The position numbers and the translations under genes were made by a program. The notes beneath the pieces are model-generated. The model was not told the DNA's origin, ran no database searches, and was given only the letters and a program-made list of their open reading frames with translations. A stretch of 64,000 bases of DNA from Flavobacterium psychrophilum (GTDB taxonomy: Bacteria; Bacteroidota; Bacteroidia; Flavobacteriales; Flavobacteriaceae): contig CAMBZB010000004.1 in assembly GCA_945872245.1 (NCBI GenBank), positions 1 through 64,000 of the forward strand. The letters are read 5' to 3'. Below are positions 37,515 to 46,848 of the stretch, piece after piece. Positions within the stretch are counted from its first letter, which is position 1. Each line of letters starts with the position of its first letter.

Positions 37515-37531
37515 AGCAAATATTTTAAACG

Positions 37532-37615
37532 ATGAAACGCCCACGTAAATTATCATTGACTAACAGAGATATGATTATAAGCGTTCCAACTTCCAATAAA
37601 AAACAAATATTATAA
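37532..37615 (+). CDS. Possible 27-residue leader ORF
   Basis: ATG AAA CGC at 37532 opens a 27-codon basic frame (MKRPRKLSLTNRDMIISV...) ending TAA four bases before the lipoprotein ATG at 37620. Its position just after a candidate -7 element is consistent with a translated leader. With no homology seen, it may be chance. Confidence 0.25.
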   Translation: MKRPRKLSLTNRDMIISVPTSNKKQIL

Positions 37616-37619
37616 ACAA

Positions 37620-38579
37620 ATGAAAAGAATTGTTGGCCTATTGGTTTTACTGTTACTATTAAACGGTTGCGATGACGGAAACTTAGTTCTGGAAACAATT
37701 AATTTTGAAGACGCCATCACACAAAGTTGCAGCACCAACAACATTCTCTATAAACTAAAGGAAAAGGAAGCTTTATTGCTCGAAATCCCCACAAGCTCCT
37801 TCACAAACGAACCTACCGAGATTGGAACCCCAACCGAAATAACTATTGGCGGAAGCAATCGCTTGGTTTACCGTTTTTATAACGGAACCGTGGCTGCCAA
37901 TAACATTTGTGAAACCATACCACCGGCAACCCCTAGCGTTACTAACCAATGGACTGCCGCAGGAGGGACTATCCAAATCATCACAACCGCCATAAAAACC
38001 ACAAATACGACTGACAATAGCACCAGAATTTCGGGATACAACCACAATATCGTATTCAAGAATATCACTTTTACAAAAGCGAATGGAACCCAGGTTTATG
38101 AAACCTTCCCTTTTGGGGATTATGTGACGACAACTACCAGTCTTCCTTTTGGATTTGACGAAACAACAGAAAGATGCACTGCCAACACGCCAAACCTACT
38201 CTATAATTATACGGGTAGCGAGGCTTTAACTTTAGACATTGACCCAAGTTTAATAGACAATACTGTGACGCCTCTAAACAGCCCACGAACTGGCATATTA
38301 GGCACAACAACCAACAAACTGACTTACCGCCTCTATGCCGGACTTATACCAACCAGTTATTTCTGTAACACTTCAATCCCCACTACCCCAGCCATAAGTC
38401 AAGAATGGAATGCCATAGCCGGAGTTTCTGGCATAAGCGGTATAGTCGAGGTTACGACTACCACTAACGGAACGGGTTTTAAGCACACCATTGTACTCAA
38501 AAAAGCCACTTTAAAGAAAGGCAACAGTGATTTCTCTCTTGGAGATAACTACATCTACGGGGAGTTATTGACAAATTAG
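37620..38579 (+). CDS. Lipoprotein with internally duplicated domain
   Basis: This 319-residue protein has a lipoprotein signal peptide (MKRIVGLLVLLLLLNGC) with Cys17 as the lipidated residue. The acidic DD after the Cys may favour export to the outer membrane or surface. The mature part has two related halves of about 140 residues. The first has CSTNNILYKLKEKEALLLEIP, NRLVYRFYNG and HNIVFKNITF; the second has CTANTPNLLYNYTGSEALTLDI, NKLTYRLYAG and HTIVLKKATL. The family is not recognised; a beta-rich surface or binding protein is likely. Confidence 0.75.
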   Translation: MKRIVGLLVLLLLLNGCDDGNLVLETINFEDAITQSCSTNNILYKLKEKEALLLEIPTSSFTNEPTEIGTPTEITIGGSNRLVYRFYNGTVAANNICETIPPATPSVTNQWTAAGGTIQIITTAIKTTNTTDNSTRISGYNHNIVFKNITFTKANGTQVYETFPFGDYVTTTTSLPFGFDETTERCTANTPNLLYNYTGSEALTLDIDPSLIDNTVTPLNSPRTGILGTTTNKLTYRLYAGLIPTSYFCNTSIPTTPAISQEWNAIAGVSGISGIVEVTTTTNGTGFKHTIVLKKATLKKGNSDFSLGDNYIYGELLTN

Positions 38580-38584
38580 GCTGG

Positions 38585-39136
38585 TTATTTACTATTCTGC
38601 TTAATAAATACCTCTGTGGCTCCCAAACCGTATTTTTGATAATTGCCGTCTTGAAATACAACGTTGTCATAACGCCCCAATAAAAAATCCAATTCCGATT
38701 TTAAAATTCCTTCTCCAACACCGTGAATAAAAACAATTTTCGGGATTCGATTTCGTATAGCAAATTCTAGGTGTCGTTTTGCGGTTTCGGACTGCAAGGT
38801 GAGGATGTCATAATTAGACATGCTACGATGATGGGGAACCAATTTTTCGATGTGTAAATCAAATTCCGGTGCCGAAATCTCATGCTTGTCTTTGCGTTCT
38901 TTGACAAAACTTCGAGGTTTTGGAATTTCTTTTTCCTTGGCAACCGAATCAGTATTGATACTTTTGATTGAATCCATTAAGTTGCTGGAATTGTTTATTT
39001 TAAGCAATTCATTGGCAAAAAATGTCATCATAAAACCATCCTCCGTTTCTATGGTCACTTCCTTATCCTTGGCCGAAACCACCACACCATTTATAGCCTC
39101 ATCAAGCACGCTAACCTTATCTCCTTTACTAAACAT
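38585..39136 (-). CDS. Smr-domain protein (MutS2-like C-terminal domain)
   Basis: This 183-residue protein has an N-terminal SH3-like barrel (residues 1-45, KGDKVSVLDEAINGVV). After a variable linker comes a C-terminal Smr domain starting EFDLHIEKL (the DxH motif) and containing VFIHGVGEGILKSEL, a variant of the HGxGxG motif. Smr domains are nicking nucleases of DNA or RNA. Here the domain is free-standing rather than fused to MutS2. It overlaps the small membrane-protein gene upstream by 8 bases. Confidence 0.82.
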   Translation of the reverse strand: MFSKGDKVSVLDEAINGVVVSAKDKEVTIETEDGFMMTFFANELLKINNSSNLMDSIKSINTDSVAKEKEIPKPRSFVKERKDKHEISAPEFDLHIEKLVPHHRSMSNYDILTLQSETAKRHLEFAIRNRIPKIVFIHGVGEGILKSELDFLLGRYDNVVFQDGNYQKYGLGATEVFIKQNSK

Positions 39137-39311
39137 TATCTTCTTCTTTTTCTTGATTTTTACTTGGTGTTTTACTACTCAAACGCATCATCCCGAACAT
39201 AAAAACCACAATGGCAATAACCATTATGTATACATTTTTTTGCGCACTTCGTTGCTCGTATAAGACAACTAGGATTGCCAAAATCAATATCGGAATTACA
39301 ATCTTTTTCAT
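39129..39311 (-). CDS. Small membrane protein
   Basis: This 60-residue protein has two hydrophobic helices (IVIPILILAILVVLY and VYIMVIAIVVFMFGMM) joined by a short basic loop (EQRSAQKN), and ends in a charged cytoplasmic tail. No family is recognised. It lies directly upstream of the Smr gene with an 8-base overlap, so the two are likely co-translated. Confidence 0.65.
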   Translation of the reverse strand: MKKIVIPILILAILVVLYEQRSAQKNVYIMVIAIVVFMFGMMRLSSKTPSKNQEKEEDNV

Positions 39312-39380
39312 ATCTTTAACCGTTGGAATTCCAAAAGTAAGGAACTTTAAAATAGCATCATTTAGTATTGAAAAAGTTTT

Positions 39381-39692
39381 TTGTTAAATAGTAATTCAAA
39401 AAAAGTAGCACCATTGAATTTAGAAAACTACATGCTTCCTTGTTGGAGCAAAACTTTATTCGGAGTGGAATGCTTGGGTTGTGGTTTGCAACGCGCTTTC
39501 CTCCTATTACTCAAAGGCGACTTTATTAACGCCTTTCAAATGTATCCTGCAATTTATGTAACGCTGTTGTTTTTTGGTTTAATCGGCTTAAATCTGGCGG
39601 ACAAAAGCAGAAATTACCAGAAATCCATCATAGTGATGGCGGTTCTTACAGGATTTTTTATGCTCGGGGGATATCTCTATAAAAACTATTAA
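39381..39692 (+). CDS. DUF2752 family membrane protein
   Basis: The motif CWSKTLFGVECLGCGLQRAFLLLLKGDF (residues about 21-48) is the DUF2752 signature, with three cysteines that could bind a metal. Two membrane helices follow. The start is uncertain: a stop codon lies at 39369-39371, so either TTG 39381 (103 residues) or ATG 39432 is used. TTG keeps the usual N-terminal extension. Function is unknown. Confidence 0.75.
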   Translation: MLNSNSKKVAPLNLENYMLPCWSKTLFGVECLGCGLQRAFLLLLKGDFINAFQMYPAIYVTLLFFGLIGLNLADKSRNYQKSIIVMAVLTGFFMLGGYLYKNY

Positions 39693-39769
39693 AATAGAAC
39701 CATCAGACCTCTTGTTGTGCTTATTTGATATATTTACAGTGCTTTTTTTAAAATCAACCAAAAAAATCC

Positions 39770-40696
39770 ATGAATTTTTTAAAACTCATTCGATATCAGA
39801 ATCTACTGATGCTAGCCTTGATGCAGCTCCTTTTTAGATACGGATTTTTGAAATTACAAAACATCCCTTTGGCTTTGTCCGATTGGCAATATGGGTTATT
39901 GGTTCTGGCAACCGTATTCATAGCTGCTGGCGGTTATATAATCAATGCTATTTTGGACGTAGCAACCGATACAGATAATAAGCCGGACGCTGTTATTATT
40001 GGCAAATCCATTTCTGAAACTAAGGGGTATAACTTGTATATTGGCTGTACCTTTACTGGAGTTTTCATTGGATTTTATTTATCGAATATCATTGACAAAC
40101 CTAGTTTCGCTTCCCTTTTTATACTTATTGCAGCAACACTTTATTTTTATGCTACGAGGCTGAAACAAAGTTTGCTTATTGGAAACTTAATTGTTGCGCT
40201 GCTTCTTTCGTTTAGCCTTTTAATCGTTGGGATTTTCGATCTGTATCCTGTCACTTATGATGAAAACAGACCCGTTATGGGATTGCTTTTCGGAATACTT
40301 TTGGATTATGCCATTTTTGCCTTTCTCCTGAATTTTATTCGGGAAATAGTTAAGGATTTGGAAGACGTAAAAGGGGATTCTAACCAAGTAATGCATACCC
40401 TACCGATTGTTTTTGGGGTAAAACGAACCACTAAACTTGTTTTTGTATTGAGTTTAATTCCCATTATATGTATTTTATATTATCTCAATTATTACCTATT
40501 TCAGTCGGGATTAATCCTTAGTGTAATTTATGGTTTTGTCTTTATATTGGCACCGCTTATTTATTTTACACTTAAAATTTGGTCTGCAACGCAAACAAAA
40601 GATTTTCACCATCTGAGTGCCGTTCTAAAATGGGTGCTATTTTTCGGAATACTTTCTATTGTGGTAATTAGCCTAAACATAAAAAATCATGCTTAA
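39770..40696 (+). CDS. UbiA-family prenyltransferase (GGGP synthase-like)
   Basis: This 308-residue protein has about eight or nine membrane helices and the UbiA prenyl-diphosphate motif NAILDVATDTDNKPD at about residues 62-76, with a second acidic block EIVKDLEDVKGD near 193. In Bacteroidota this group is annotated as geranylgeranylglycerol-phosphate geranylgeranyltransferase; quinone prenyltransferase is an alternative. It overlaps the maf gene by 8 bases. Confidence 0.85.
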   Translation: MNFLKLIRYQNLLMLALMQLLFRYGFLKLQNIPLALSDWQYGLLVLATVFIAAGGYIINAILDVATDTDNKPDAVIIGKSISETKGYNLYIGCTFTGVFIGFYLSNIIDKPSFASLFILIAATLYFYATRLKQSLLIGNLIVALLLSFSLLIVGIFDLYPVTYDENRPVMGLLFGILLDYAIFAFLLNFIREIVKDLEDVKGDSNQVMHTLPIVFGVKRTTKLVFVLSLIPIICILYYLNYYLFQSGLILSVIYGFVFILAPLIYFTLKIWSATQTKDFHHLSAVLKWVLFFGILSIVVISLNIKNHA

Positions 40697-41273
40697 AAAT
40701 AAATTACGCAACTACTCCCTAATTTTGGCTTCGAGTTCGCCAAGACGCCAGCAATTTTTCAAAGATTTAGACTTGGATTTCGAAATCAGACTGAAAGAAA
40801 TAGAAGAGGTTTATCCCCCAGAATTAAAAGCAGAGGAAATCACCAACTATTTGGCCGAATTAAAAGCCAATGCTTTTGAAGGCGAATTGCAAGCCAATGA
40901 AATCCTCATAACAAGCGACACCATCGTTTGGCATAACGGAAGAGCTTTAGGAAAACCAAAAGACGAACAAGACGCTTTTGCTATTCTGAAATCATTATCG
41001 AACTCCACTCATGAAGTTATCACATCGGTTTGCTTTAAAACCAATAGCAAAACCAAGCTCCTTCACGAAATAACCAAAGTAACTTTCAATGAATTAAGCG
41101 AGGATGCTATTCGCTATTATATAGAAAACTACAAGCCGTTTGACAAAGCTGGTGCTTACGGCATACAGGAATGGATTGGTTTTGTGGGTGTTTCAAAAAT
41201 AGAGGGTTCTTATGCCAATGTTATGGGAATGCCCACGGATAAAGTATATGAGTATTTGAATAATTTAGCCTAA
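40689..41273 (+). CDS. Maf-family nucleoside triphosphate pyrophosphatase
   Basis: This 194-residue house-cleaning enzyme hydrolyses non-canonical or dTTP/UTP nucleotides to monophosphates. It has the N-terminal LILASSSPRRQQFF motif, the catalytic ITSDTIVWHNGRALGKPKD block and the C-terminal DKAGAYGIQEW segment. The AYGIQ motif is typical of the YhdE/Maf dTTPase-UTPase group. It is translationally coupled to the upstream UbiA gene. Confidence 0.92.
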   Translation: MLKNKLRNYSLILASSSPRRQQFFKDLDLDFEIRLKEIEEVYPPELKAEEITNYLAELKANAFEGELQANEILITSDTIVWHNGRALGKPKDEQDAFAILKSLSNSTHEVITSVCFKTNSKTKLLHEITKVTFNELSEDAIRYYIENYKPFDKAGAYGIQEWIGFVGVSKIEGSYANVMGMPTDKVYEYLNNLA

Positions 41274-41465
41274 ACCAAAAGTTATGGGATTTATAATGAT
41301 TTCTCTTCGGAAGCAATTTTACCCAAACAATTTACTGCTGTAAAGAATAATTTCAATCATCGAACATCCCTCGAAAGGACTAATTTTTACGTATTGATTG
41401 GTTCAAAATAGTCTTGTTTTTGCCAAAGAAAATGAAAAATAGTATTTAGAAATTCATTTAATTAC

Positions 41466-41473
41466 TACATTTG
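41466..41473 (+). promoter_or_regulatory. Candidate -7 element of the PIG-L operon
   Basis: TACATTTG is a perfect TAnnTTTG, 28 bases before the ATG at 41502. The -33 position holds TTT rather than TTG. It is placed to drive the deacetylase, the 35-residue peptide and the symporter. Confidence 0.45.
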
Positions 41474-41501
41474 GTCTTATTGCAAATTAAATTCTCAAAA
41501 G

Positions 41502-44033
41502 ATGCAAAAAGCTTTATTACTTACTCTAGTTATCTTACTTTTTACCTTCCAAATAATAAACGCACAAAAACTCCAGAAACCAAATTCTGTTGAAATTTAC
41601 AATCAGATTAATAAATTAAATTTCCTAGGTTCGGTACTATATATTGCCGCACATCCCGATGACGAAAACACCCGTTTGATTTCCTATTTATCGAATCAAA
41701 CTAAGGCAAGAACTGCTTATTTATCTGTGACACGAGGAGATGGGGGTCAAAATTTGATTGGGTCGCAACTAAGGGAATTATTGGGTGTCATTCGAACGCA
41801 AGAACTCATTGAAGCTCGAAAAATTGATGGTGGAGAACAGTTTTTTTCGCGTGCCAATGATTTTGGTTTTTCCAAAAACCCAGAAGAAACCCTCCAAATT
41901 TGGGATAAAGAAAAAGTCCTCGCCGATATTGTTTGGGCAATCCGAAAATTTCAACCCGATATTATCATCAATCGGTTTGACCATCGAACGTCCGGAACTA
42001 CCCATGGCCACCATACGGCATCGGCAATGTTGAGTGTCGAGAGTTTTGATTTAACCAATAACCCAAATGTATTTCCCGAACAATTAAAGCTAGTGGAACC
42101 TTGGCAAGTCAAACGCCAATTTTTCAATCCTTCATGGTATTTTTACGGAAGTAAAGAAAAATTTGCGGCTGCTGATAAATCAAACTTCATTTCCTTACAA
42201 ACCGGAGTCTATTATCCTTCCATTGGAAAATCAAACCAAGAAATTGCAGCCTTAAGTCGGAGTTGCCATCAATCGCAAGGTTTCGGAAGTACCGGAAGCC
42301 GTGGTGAAGATACCGAGTACTTAGAACTTATAAATGGAGTCGCTCCAACGGATAAAGCCACCATTTTTGAGGGAATTGACACCACATGGAATCGGGTTAA
42401 GGGCGGAAAACCTATTGGCGAATTATTGACTAAAATTATCGCCCAATTCGACTTTACAAACCCTGCTGCTAGCATTCCAGATTTGGCAAAATCCGATTTT
42501 TTGATTCAATCATTGGAAGAAAATCATTGGAAACCAATAAAATCAGAGGAAATAAAAAAAGTAATTGCTGCCTGTTCTGGATTATTCCTTGAAGCAGCTG
42601 CGAAAAATCAGGAAGCTACACCAGCGAGCCTTTTAAAATTAAAGCTCGAAGCCATTAATAGAAGTTCGGTGCCCATGCAACTGTTAAGCGTTACTACTTT
42701 GCCGGACCAAAAAACAACCATTGAAAATGTGGTGCTAAAAAACAATAATGCACAAACCATACCTCTTGATTTGCAATTACCATCAACAATTGAATACACC
42801 CAACCCTATTGGCTAAAAGAAAAAGGGAGTGTGGGAATGTACACCGTTGCCAACCAAAAAAACATTGGAATTCCAGATGTCATTCGGGAAGTAAAAGTGG
42901 TTTTTAACATTCAAATTAACGGAATCGAAATCCCGTTTGAACAAACCGTAATTTACAAATACAATGACGATGTGAAAGGCGAAGTCTATAATTATTTGGA
43001 TATTGTTCCCGAAGTGACCACAAATATTCTTGACAAAGTATCCCTTTTTAAGAATAGCACAACTACCCCAATAGCCGTAAAAATCAAAGCAGGAAAAGAC
43101 GACCTAAAAGGGGATTTGCAACTGGAATTGCCTCAAAATTGGTTGGTTTCACCAAAATCCATTCCTTTTCATTTAGATAAAAAAGGAACGGAGGAAGTTG
43201 TTTATTTTGAGGTGACGCCACCAAGTAAAGCTGAGGAGGTTATTGCGAAAAGTGTCGCCTTTATAGATGGAAAAAGATACGACAAAGACCAAATTATCAT
43301 TGATTACAACCACATCACAAAACAACAAGTTTTGAAACCCGCCGAGGCCAAGTTCGTTCGATTGGATTTAAAAACAAATGGAGAAAAAATCGGCTATATT
43401 ATGGGAGCCGGTGATGAAGTTCCTAATAGTTTAAAACAAATGGGGTATAAAGTAACGTTACTTAAACCCGAAGAAATCACTCCCGAAAAACTGGCAAATT
43501 TTGATGTTATAATGACTGGAATCCGAGCCTATAATACCGTGCAAGAATTGGCAAGCAAACAAATTATTTTATTTGATTTTGTAAAAAGCGGCAAGACAAT
43601 GCTAGTACAATACAATACGTCAAATGAATTAATAACCGAAAATTTAGCACCATTTCCCTTGAAAATTTCACGTGACAGAGTCACGGAGGAAAATGCTGAA
43701 GTCCGATTTTTAGCTCCCAATCATCCCGTTTTAAATTATCCTAATACAATTACTTCGAAAGATTTTGAAGGATGGAAACAGGAGCAAGGATTGTATTATC
43801 CGGACGAATTTGACAAAGCCTTTACTCCTATTTTATCGTCAAACGACAAAGGGGAAACGCCTAAAAATGGATCGTTGCTGATTGCTCCTTATGGAAAGGG
43901 TTATTATGTTTATACTGGACTAAGTTTTTTTAGGGAATTGCCGGAAGGCGTTTCAGGTGCCTATAAATTATTGGCCAATATGATTTCTTTAAATAATCCA
44001 GTAACTATTACCGCTGAAAAAACAAAACTTTAA
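41502..44033 (+). CDS. Secreted PIG-L family deacetylase
   Basis: This 843-residue protein has a signal peptide (to INAQ, about residue 21). The LmbE/PIG-L zinc-dependent deacetylase domain covers about residues 35-330. Its metal-binding AAHPDDE motif is at about 49-55, and RFDHRTSGTTHGHHTAS contains the further metal-binding histidines. The C-terminal 500 residues look like beta-sandwich domains followed by a ThuA/GATase-like region (GYIMGAGDEVPNSLKQMGY to the end). It probably deacetylates an N-acetylated sugar in the periplasm. The symporter downstream could import the product. It is not the compact BshB enzyme of bacillithiol synthesis. Confidence 0.83.
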   Translation: MQKALLLTLVILLFTFQIINAQKLQKPNSVEIYNQINKLNFLGSVLYIAAHPDDENTRLISYLSNQTKARTAYLSVTRGDGGQNLIGSQLRELLGVIRTQELIEARKIDGGEQFFSRANDFGFSKNPEETLQIWDKEKVLADIVWAIRKFQPDIIINRFDHRTSGTTHGHHTASAMLSVESFDLTNNPNVFPEQLKLVEPWQVKRQFFNPSWYFYGSKEKFAAADKSNFISLQTGVYYPSIGKSNQEIAALSRSCHQSQGFGSTGSRGEDTEYLELINGVAPTDKATIFEGIDTTWNRVKGGKPIGELLTKIIAQFDFTNPAASIPDLAKSDFLIQSLEENHWKPIKSEEIKKVIAACSGLFLEAAAKNQEATPASLLKLKLEAINRSSVPMQLLSVTTLPDQKTTIENVVLKNNNAQTIPLDLQLPSTIEYTQPYWLKEKGSVGMYTVANQKNIGIPDVIREVKVVFNIQINGIEIPFEQTVIYKYNDDVKGEVYNYLDIVPEVTTNILDKVSLFKNSTTTPIAVKIKAGKDDLKGDLQLELPQNWLVSPKSIPFHLDKKGTEEVVYFEVTPPSKAEEVIAKSVAFIDGKRYDKDQIIIDYNHITKQQVLKPAEAKFVRLDLKTNGEKIGYIMGAGDEVPNSLKQMGYKVTLLKPEEITPEKLANFDVIMTGIRAYNTVQELASKQIILFDFVKSGKTMLVQYNTSNELITENLAPFPLKISRDRVTEENAEVRFLAPNHPVLNYPNTITSKDFEGWKQEQGLYYPDEFDKAFTPILSSNDKGETPKNGSLLIAPYGKGYYVYTGLSFFRELPEGVSGAYKLLANMISLNNPVTITAEKTKL

Positions 44034-44044
44034 AAAGTCAAATT

Positions 44045-44152
44045 ATGGAAACCAAAAAAGTTAAAACTTGGAAAAAAAGCTACACTTGGGTTCTCGTGGC
44101 AAATGCAATCTATATTTTGATATTTTATTTTTTAATGAAATTATATTCCTAA
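44045..44152 (+). CDS. 35-residue membrane peptide next to the symporter
   Basis: ATG at 44045 opens a 35-codon frame: METKKVKTWKKSYTW, then one hydrophobic helix VLVANAIYILIFYFLMKLYS. It starts 11 bases after the deacetylase stop and ends 3 bases before the symporter ATG. The strongly basic N-terminus followed by one helix predicts a cytoplasmic N-terminus in the inner membrane. Tight spacing on both sides supports a real gene. By analogy with other transporter small subunits it may stabilise the symporter; that is inference. Confidence 0.65.
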   Translation: METKKVKTWKKSYTWVLVANAIYILIFYFLMKLYS

Positions 44153-44155
44153 ACT

Positions 44156-45877
44156 ATGCAGTTATTCGATTGGATTGTTCTTGTTGTTACTTTACTCTTT
44201 ATAGTAATTTATGGAGTTTGGAAAACAAAGGGAAGCAAGAACGTAGAGGATTATATTTTGGGAAACAACGAAACACCATGGCATACTGTCGGACTTTCGG
44301 TTATGGCAACGCAAGCCAGTGCGATTACCTTTCTTTCGACCCCGGGACAGGCCTATCATGACGGAATGGGTTTTTTGCAATTCTATTTTGGTTTGCCCAT
44401 TGCAATGGTAGTTATTTGTGTCACTTTTATCCCCATATATCATAAATACAAAATCTTTACCGCTTATGAATATCTTGAAAAACGGTTTGATTTAAGAACT
44501 CGTTCTTTGGCGGCCATTCTTTTCTTGGTGCAAAGAGGTTTGGGAACTGGACTTACCATTTATGCACCCTCAATCATTTTGTCGGCACTATTGGGTTGGA
44601 ACCTAACTTTAATGAATATTATCATAGGGGTTCTCGTGATAATCTACACGTTTTCGGGCGGCACAAAGGCGGTAAACGTGACCCAAAAACAACAAATGTT
44701 TGTTATCATGTCAGGGATGTTCATCACTTTTTTACTTATTTTGTATTATTTACCCAATGACATGACTTTCAACAATGCGTTGCATATTGCAGGAGCCAAT
44801 GACAAAATGAATATCGTTGATTTTTCGTTTAACCCAGAAGAGAAATATACTTTTTGGAGTGGTATCACGGGAGGTTTTTTCTTGGCGTTGGCTTATTTTG
44901 GCACCGACCAATCCCAGGTAGGACGCTATTTATCAGGGAAATCAGTCAAGGAAAGCCAAATGGGATTAATAATGAACGGGCTCTTAAAAGTACCTATGCA
45001 ATTCTTTATTTTACTTACCGGAGTCATGGTTTTTGTGTTTTTTCAATTCAATCCGGTGCCTTTGAATTTTAATCCCAATAACAAAGCATTAATTGAAAAA
45101 TCCCAATACAAAAATGAATACCACGTTTTAGAAAAAAAACTAGTTGCCTTATCCGAAGACAAGAAAGTAATCAATCTTTTGTATATCGACCAACTCAACC
45201 AGGACTACGACAATCCCATCCTTCGAAAAGAGTTGATTGGATTGTCCAGTAAAGAAAAAGATTTGAGGGATAGAGCCAAGGAAATCATTCTCAAGGCGGA
45301 CAGTAACAGTGAAACGAATGACAAGGATTACGTTTTTTTTCACTTCATACTGCATTATTTGCCTAAAGGATTAATAGGCTTATTACTGGCAGTAATTATT
45401 TCTGCCGCAATGTCTTCAACCGCTTCGGGACTCAATGCCTTGGCTTCGACAACAGCAATCGATATTTATAAGCGGAATCTAAAAGAAGAAAAATCAGAAA
45501 GGCATTATGTGAATGTAACCAAATTTTTCACCTTGTTTTGGGGAATTGTGGCCATCCTTTTTGCCAGCATAGGAACATTGTTTGAAAATTTAATCCAATT
45601 GGTCAATATCGTGGGTTCCATTTTCTACGGAACCGTTTTGGGCATTTTTATGGTAGGTTTCTATGTAAAAAGAGTACAGGCAAAAGCCATTTTTTACAGT
45701 GCAGCCATTAGCCAAATTACTATTTTTATCATTTATTATTATGCCATTTTCATATTTGAAAGTGGCGAAGAAAAGCTGGGCTATTTATGGCTCAACTTCA
45801 TCGGGGCTTTACTTACCATTGTTTTGTCAGTGTTATTACAGGCTACCCTTTTCGATAAAAAAAGGCAAGACCAATAA
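44156..45877 (+). CDS. Sodium:solute symporter (SSS family)
   Basis: This 573-residue protein has the SSS fold with about 13 membrane helices. Signature regions include SKNVEDYILGNNETPWHTVGLSV near the N-terminus, IIGVLVIIYTFSGGTKAV, LAYFGTDQSQVGRYLSGKS and AVIISAAMSSTASGLNALAS. A large hydrophilic insert (about residues 310-400) is typical of the Bacteroidota group. It is likely to take up a sugar, sialic acid or similar solute with Na+. It follows the deacetylase and 35-residue peptide in one operon. Confidence 0.88.
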   Translation: MQLFDWIVLVVTLLFIVIYGVWKTKGSKNVEDYILGNNETPWHTVGLSVMATQASAITFLSTPGQAYHDGMGFLQFYFGLPIAMVVICVTFIPIYHKYKIFTAYEYLEKRFDLRTRSLAAILFLVQRGLGTGLTIYAPSIILSALLGWNLTLMNIIIGVLVIIYTFSGGTKAVNVTQKQQMFVIMSGMFITFLLILYYLPNDMTFNNALHIAGANDKMNIVDFSFNPEEKYTFWSGITGGFFLALAYFGTDQSQVGRYLSGKSVKESQMGLIMNGLLKVPMQFFILLTGVMVFVFFQFNPVPLNFNPNNKALIEKSQYKNEYHVLEKKLVALSEDKKVINLLYIDQLNQDYDNPILRKELIGLSSKEKDLRDRAKEIILKADSNSETNDKDYVFFHFILHYLPKGLIGLLLAVIISAAMSSTASGLNALASTTAIDIYKRNLKEEKSERHYVNVTKFFTLFWGIVAILFASIGTLFENLIQLVNIVGSIFYGTVLGIFMVGFYVKRVQAKAIFYSAAISQITIFIIYYYAIFIFESGEEKLGYLWLNFIGALLTIVLSVLLQATLFDKKRQDQ

Positions 45878-45911
45878 AAAAATCCCGTCTCGAAATAATC
45901 AGGACGGGATT
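45876..45911 (-). terminator. Terminator of the DUF2911 gene
   Basis: AATCCCGTC (45881-45889) pairs with GACGGGATT (45903-45911), a 9-bp stem with a 13-base loop. On the minus strand it is followed by a run of T residues, 22 bases after the DUF2911 stop. It may also help end the convergent symporter transcript. Confidence 0.8.
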
Positions 45912-45932
45912 CATGTTGCAAATACAAAGCAT

Positions 45933-46778
45933 TTATTTTTTACTCCATTCTTCTATGCTTTCTTTGTTCATTTTTATATAGTCTTGGTTTTTGGCGATTT
46001 CAGCAGCGGCAAGGGAAAGTTTGGCCGTTTCGATAGCGCCCTTTTTATCACCTAGTTTCGACTGAATCAAGGATTTCAAACGATAATAATGAAATGGTTT
46101 TTCTTGCTTCATATCCAACGCTTTGTTAACATAAATTAGGGATTTTGCCACATCGCCATTGGAGTCAAATAAATATTTTGCGGATGAAAAGTAATCTCCG
46201 GCAGTGGGTCCTGCCAATGCTTTTTCAATGCTCGCCATAGCCTTTTTCTGAGTTGGGACTTCAAACTTGAGGGCAACAATTGTTTTTTCCCAAGACAATT
46301 CTAAATGAGCAAAATTATAATCTAGATTGTTAATACCAATGGTAAAACTTTCCACATTTCTATCTAATGTTTCAGGTGTTGCGTTTGCTCTCAATGCCAC
46401 TTTGGTTTCATCCCAAACTTCTGGAGTTCCCCAATTATCCGTTTTGGAATAAAAGATAATTTCCCAATTATCGGCTTTAGGAATCGCATATAAAGCATAT
46501 TTCCCTTTAGTCAATATTTTGCCATCGATAAGAACATCATCACTGAAGGATAGGGTTGTATTCTCGTTGGCACCTGTTCGCCACAATTTTCCAAAAGGCA
46601 CCAAATCCCCAAAAATAGGCCTTCCCTTAGTACTTGGCCTCGAATAATTAATCTCCACTTCGGTTAAACCAACCATTTGGGTCAATGTCGACTTCGGACT
46701 TTGTTGTGGTGTTTTAACTTGTGCCTCAATAATAAGCGGAGCAATAAAAAAAGTCAATGCAAAAATTATTTTTTTCAT
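45933..46778 (-). CDS. DUF2911 domain protein, exported
   Basis: I start at ATG 46778, giving a 281-residue protein with a signal peptide (MKKIIFALTFFIAPLIIEAQ). The longer frame from 46832 would place this signal internally. DUF2911 covers about residues 25-165 (VEINYSRPSTKGRPIFGDLVPFGK and LWRTGANENTTLSFSDDV). The C-terminal 100 residues form TPR-like helices. DUF2911 is common in Bacteroidota and has no established function; a periplasmic role is likely. Confidence 0.85.
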   Translation of the reverse strand: MKKIIFALTFFIAPLIIEAQVKTPQQSPKSTLTQMVGLTEVEINYSRPSTKGRPIFGDLVPFGKLWRTGANENTTLSFSDDVLIDGKILTKGKYALYAIPKADNWEIIFYSKTDNWGTPEVWDETKVALRANATPETLDRNVESFTIGINNLDYNFAHLELSWEKTIVALKFEVPTQKKAMASIEKALAGPTAGDYFSSAKYLFDSNGDVAKSLIYVNKALDMKQEKPFHYYRLKSLIQSKLGDKKGAIETAKLSLAAAEIAKNQDYIKMNKESIEEWSKK

Positions 46779-46848
46779 AATAGAATATTTTAGAAGTTTA
46801 TCCAAATTTACAAATACCTGCCTTCTAAACATAAATTATTGCAATAAA

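Noticed and set aside
41502..44033. Bacillithiol deacetylase BshB
   Set aside because: The protein is exported, 843 residues long and has extra C-terminal domains, unlike cytoplasmic BshB of about 235 residues.
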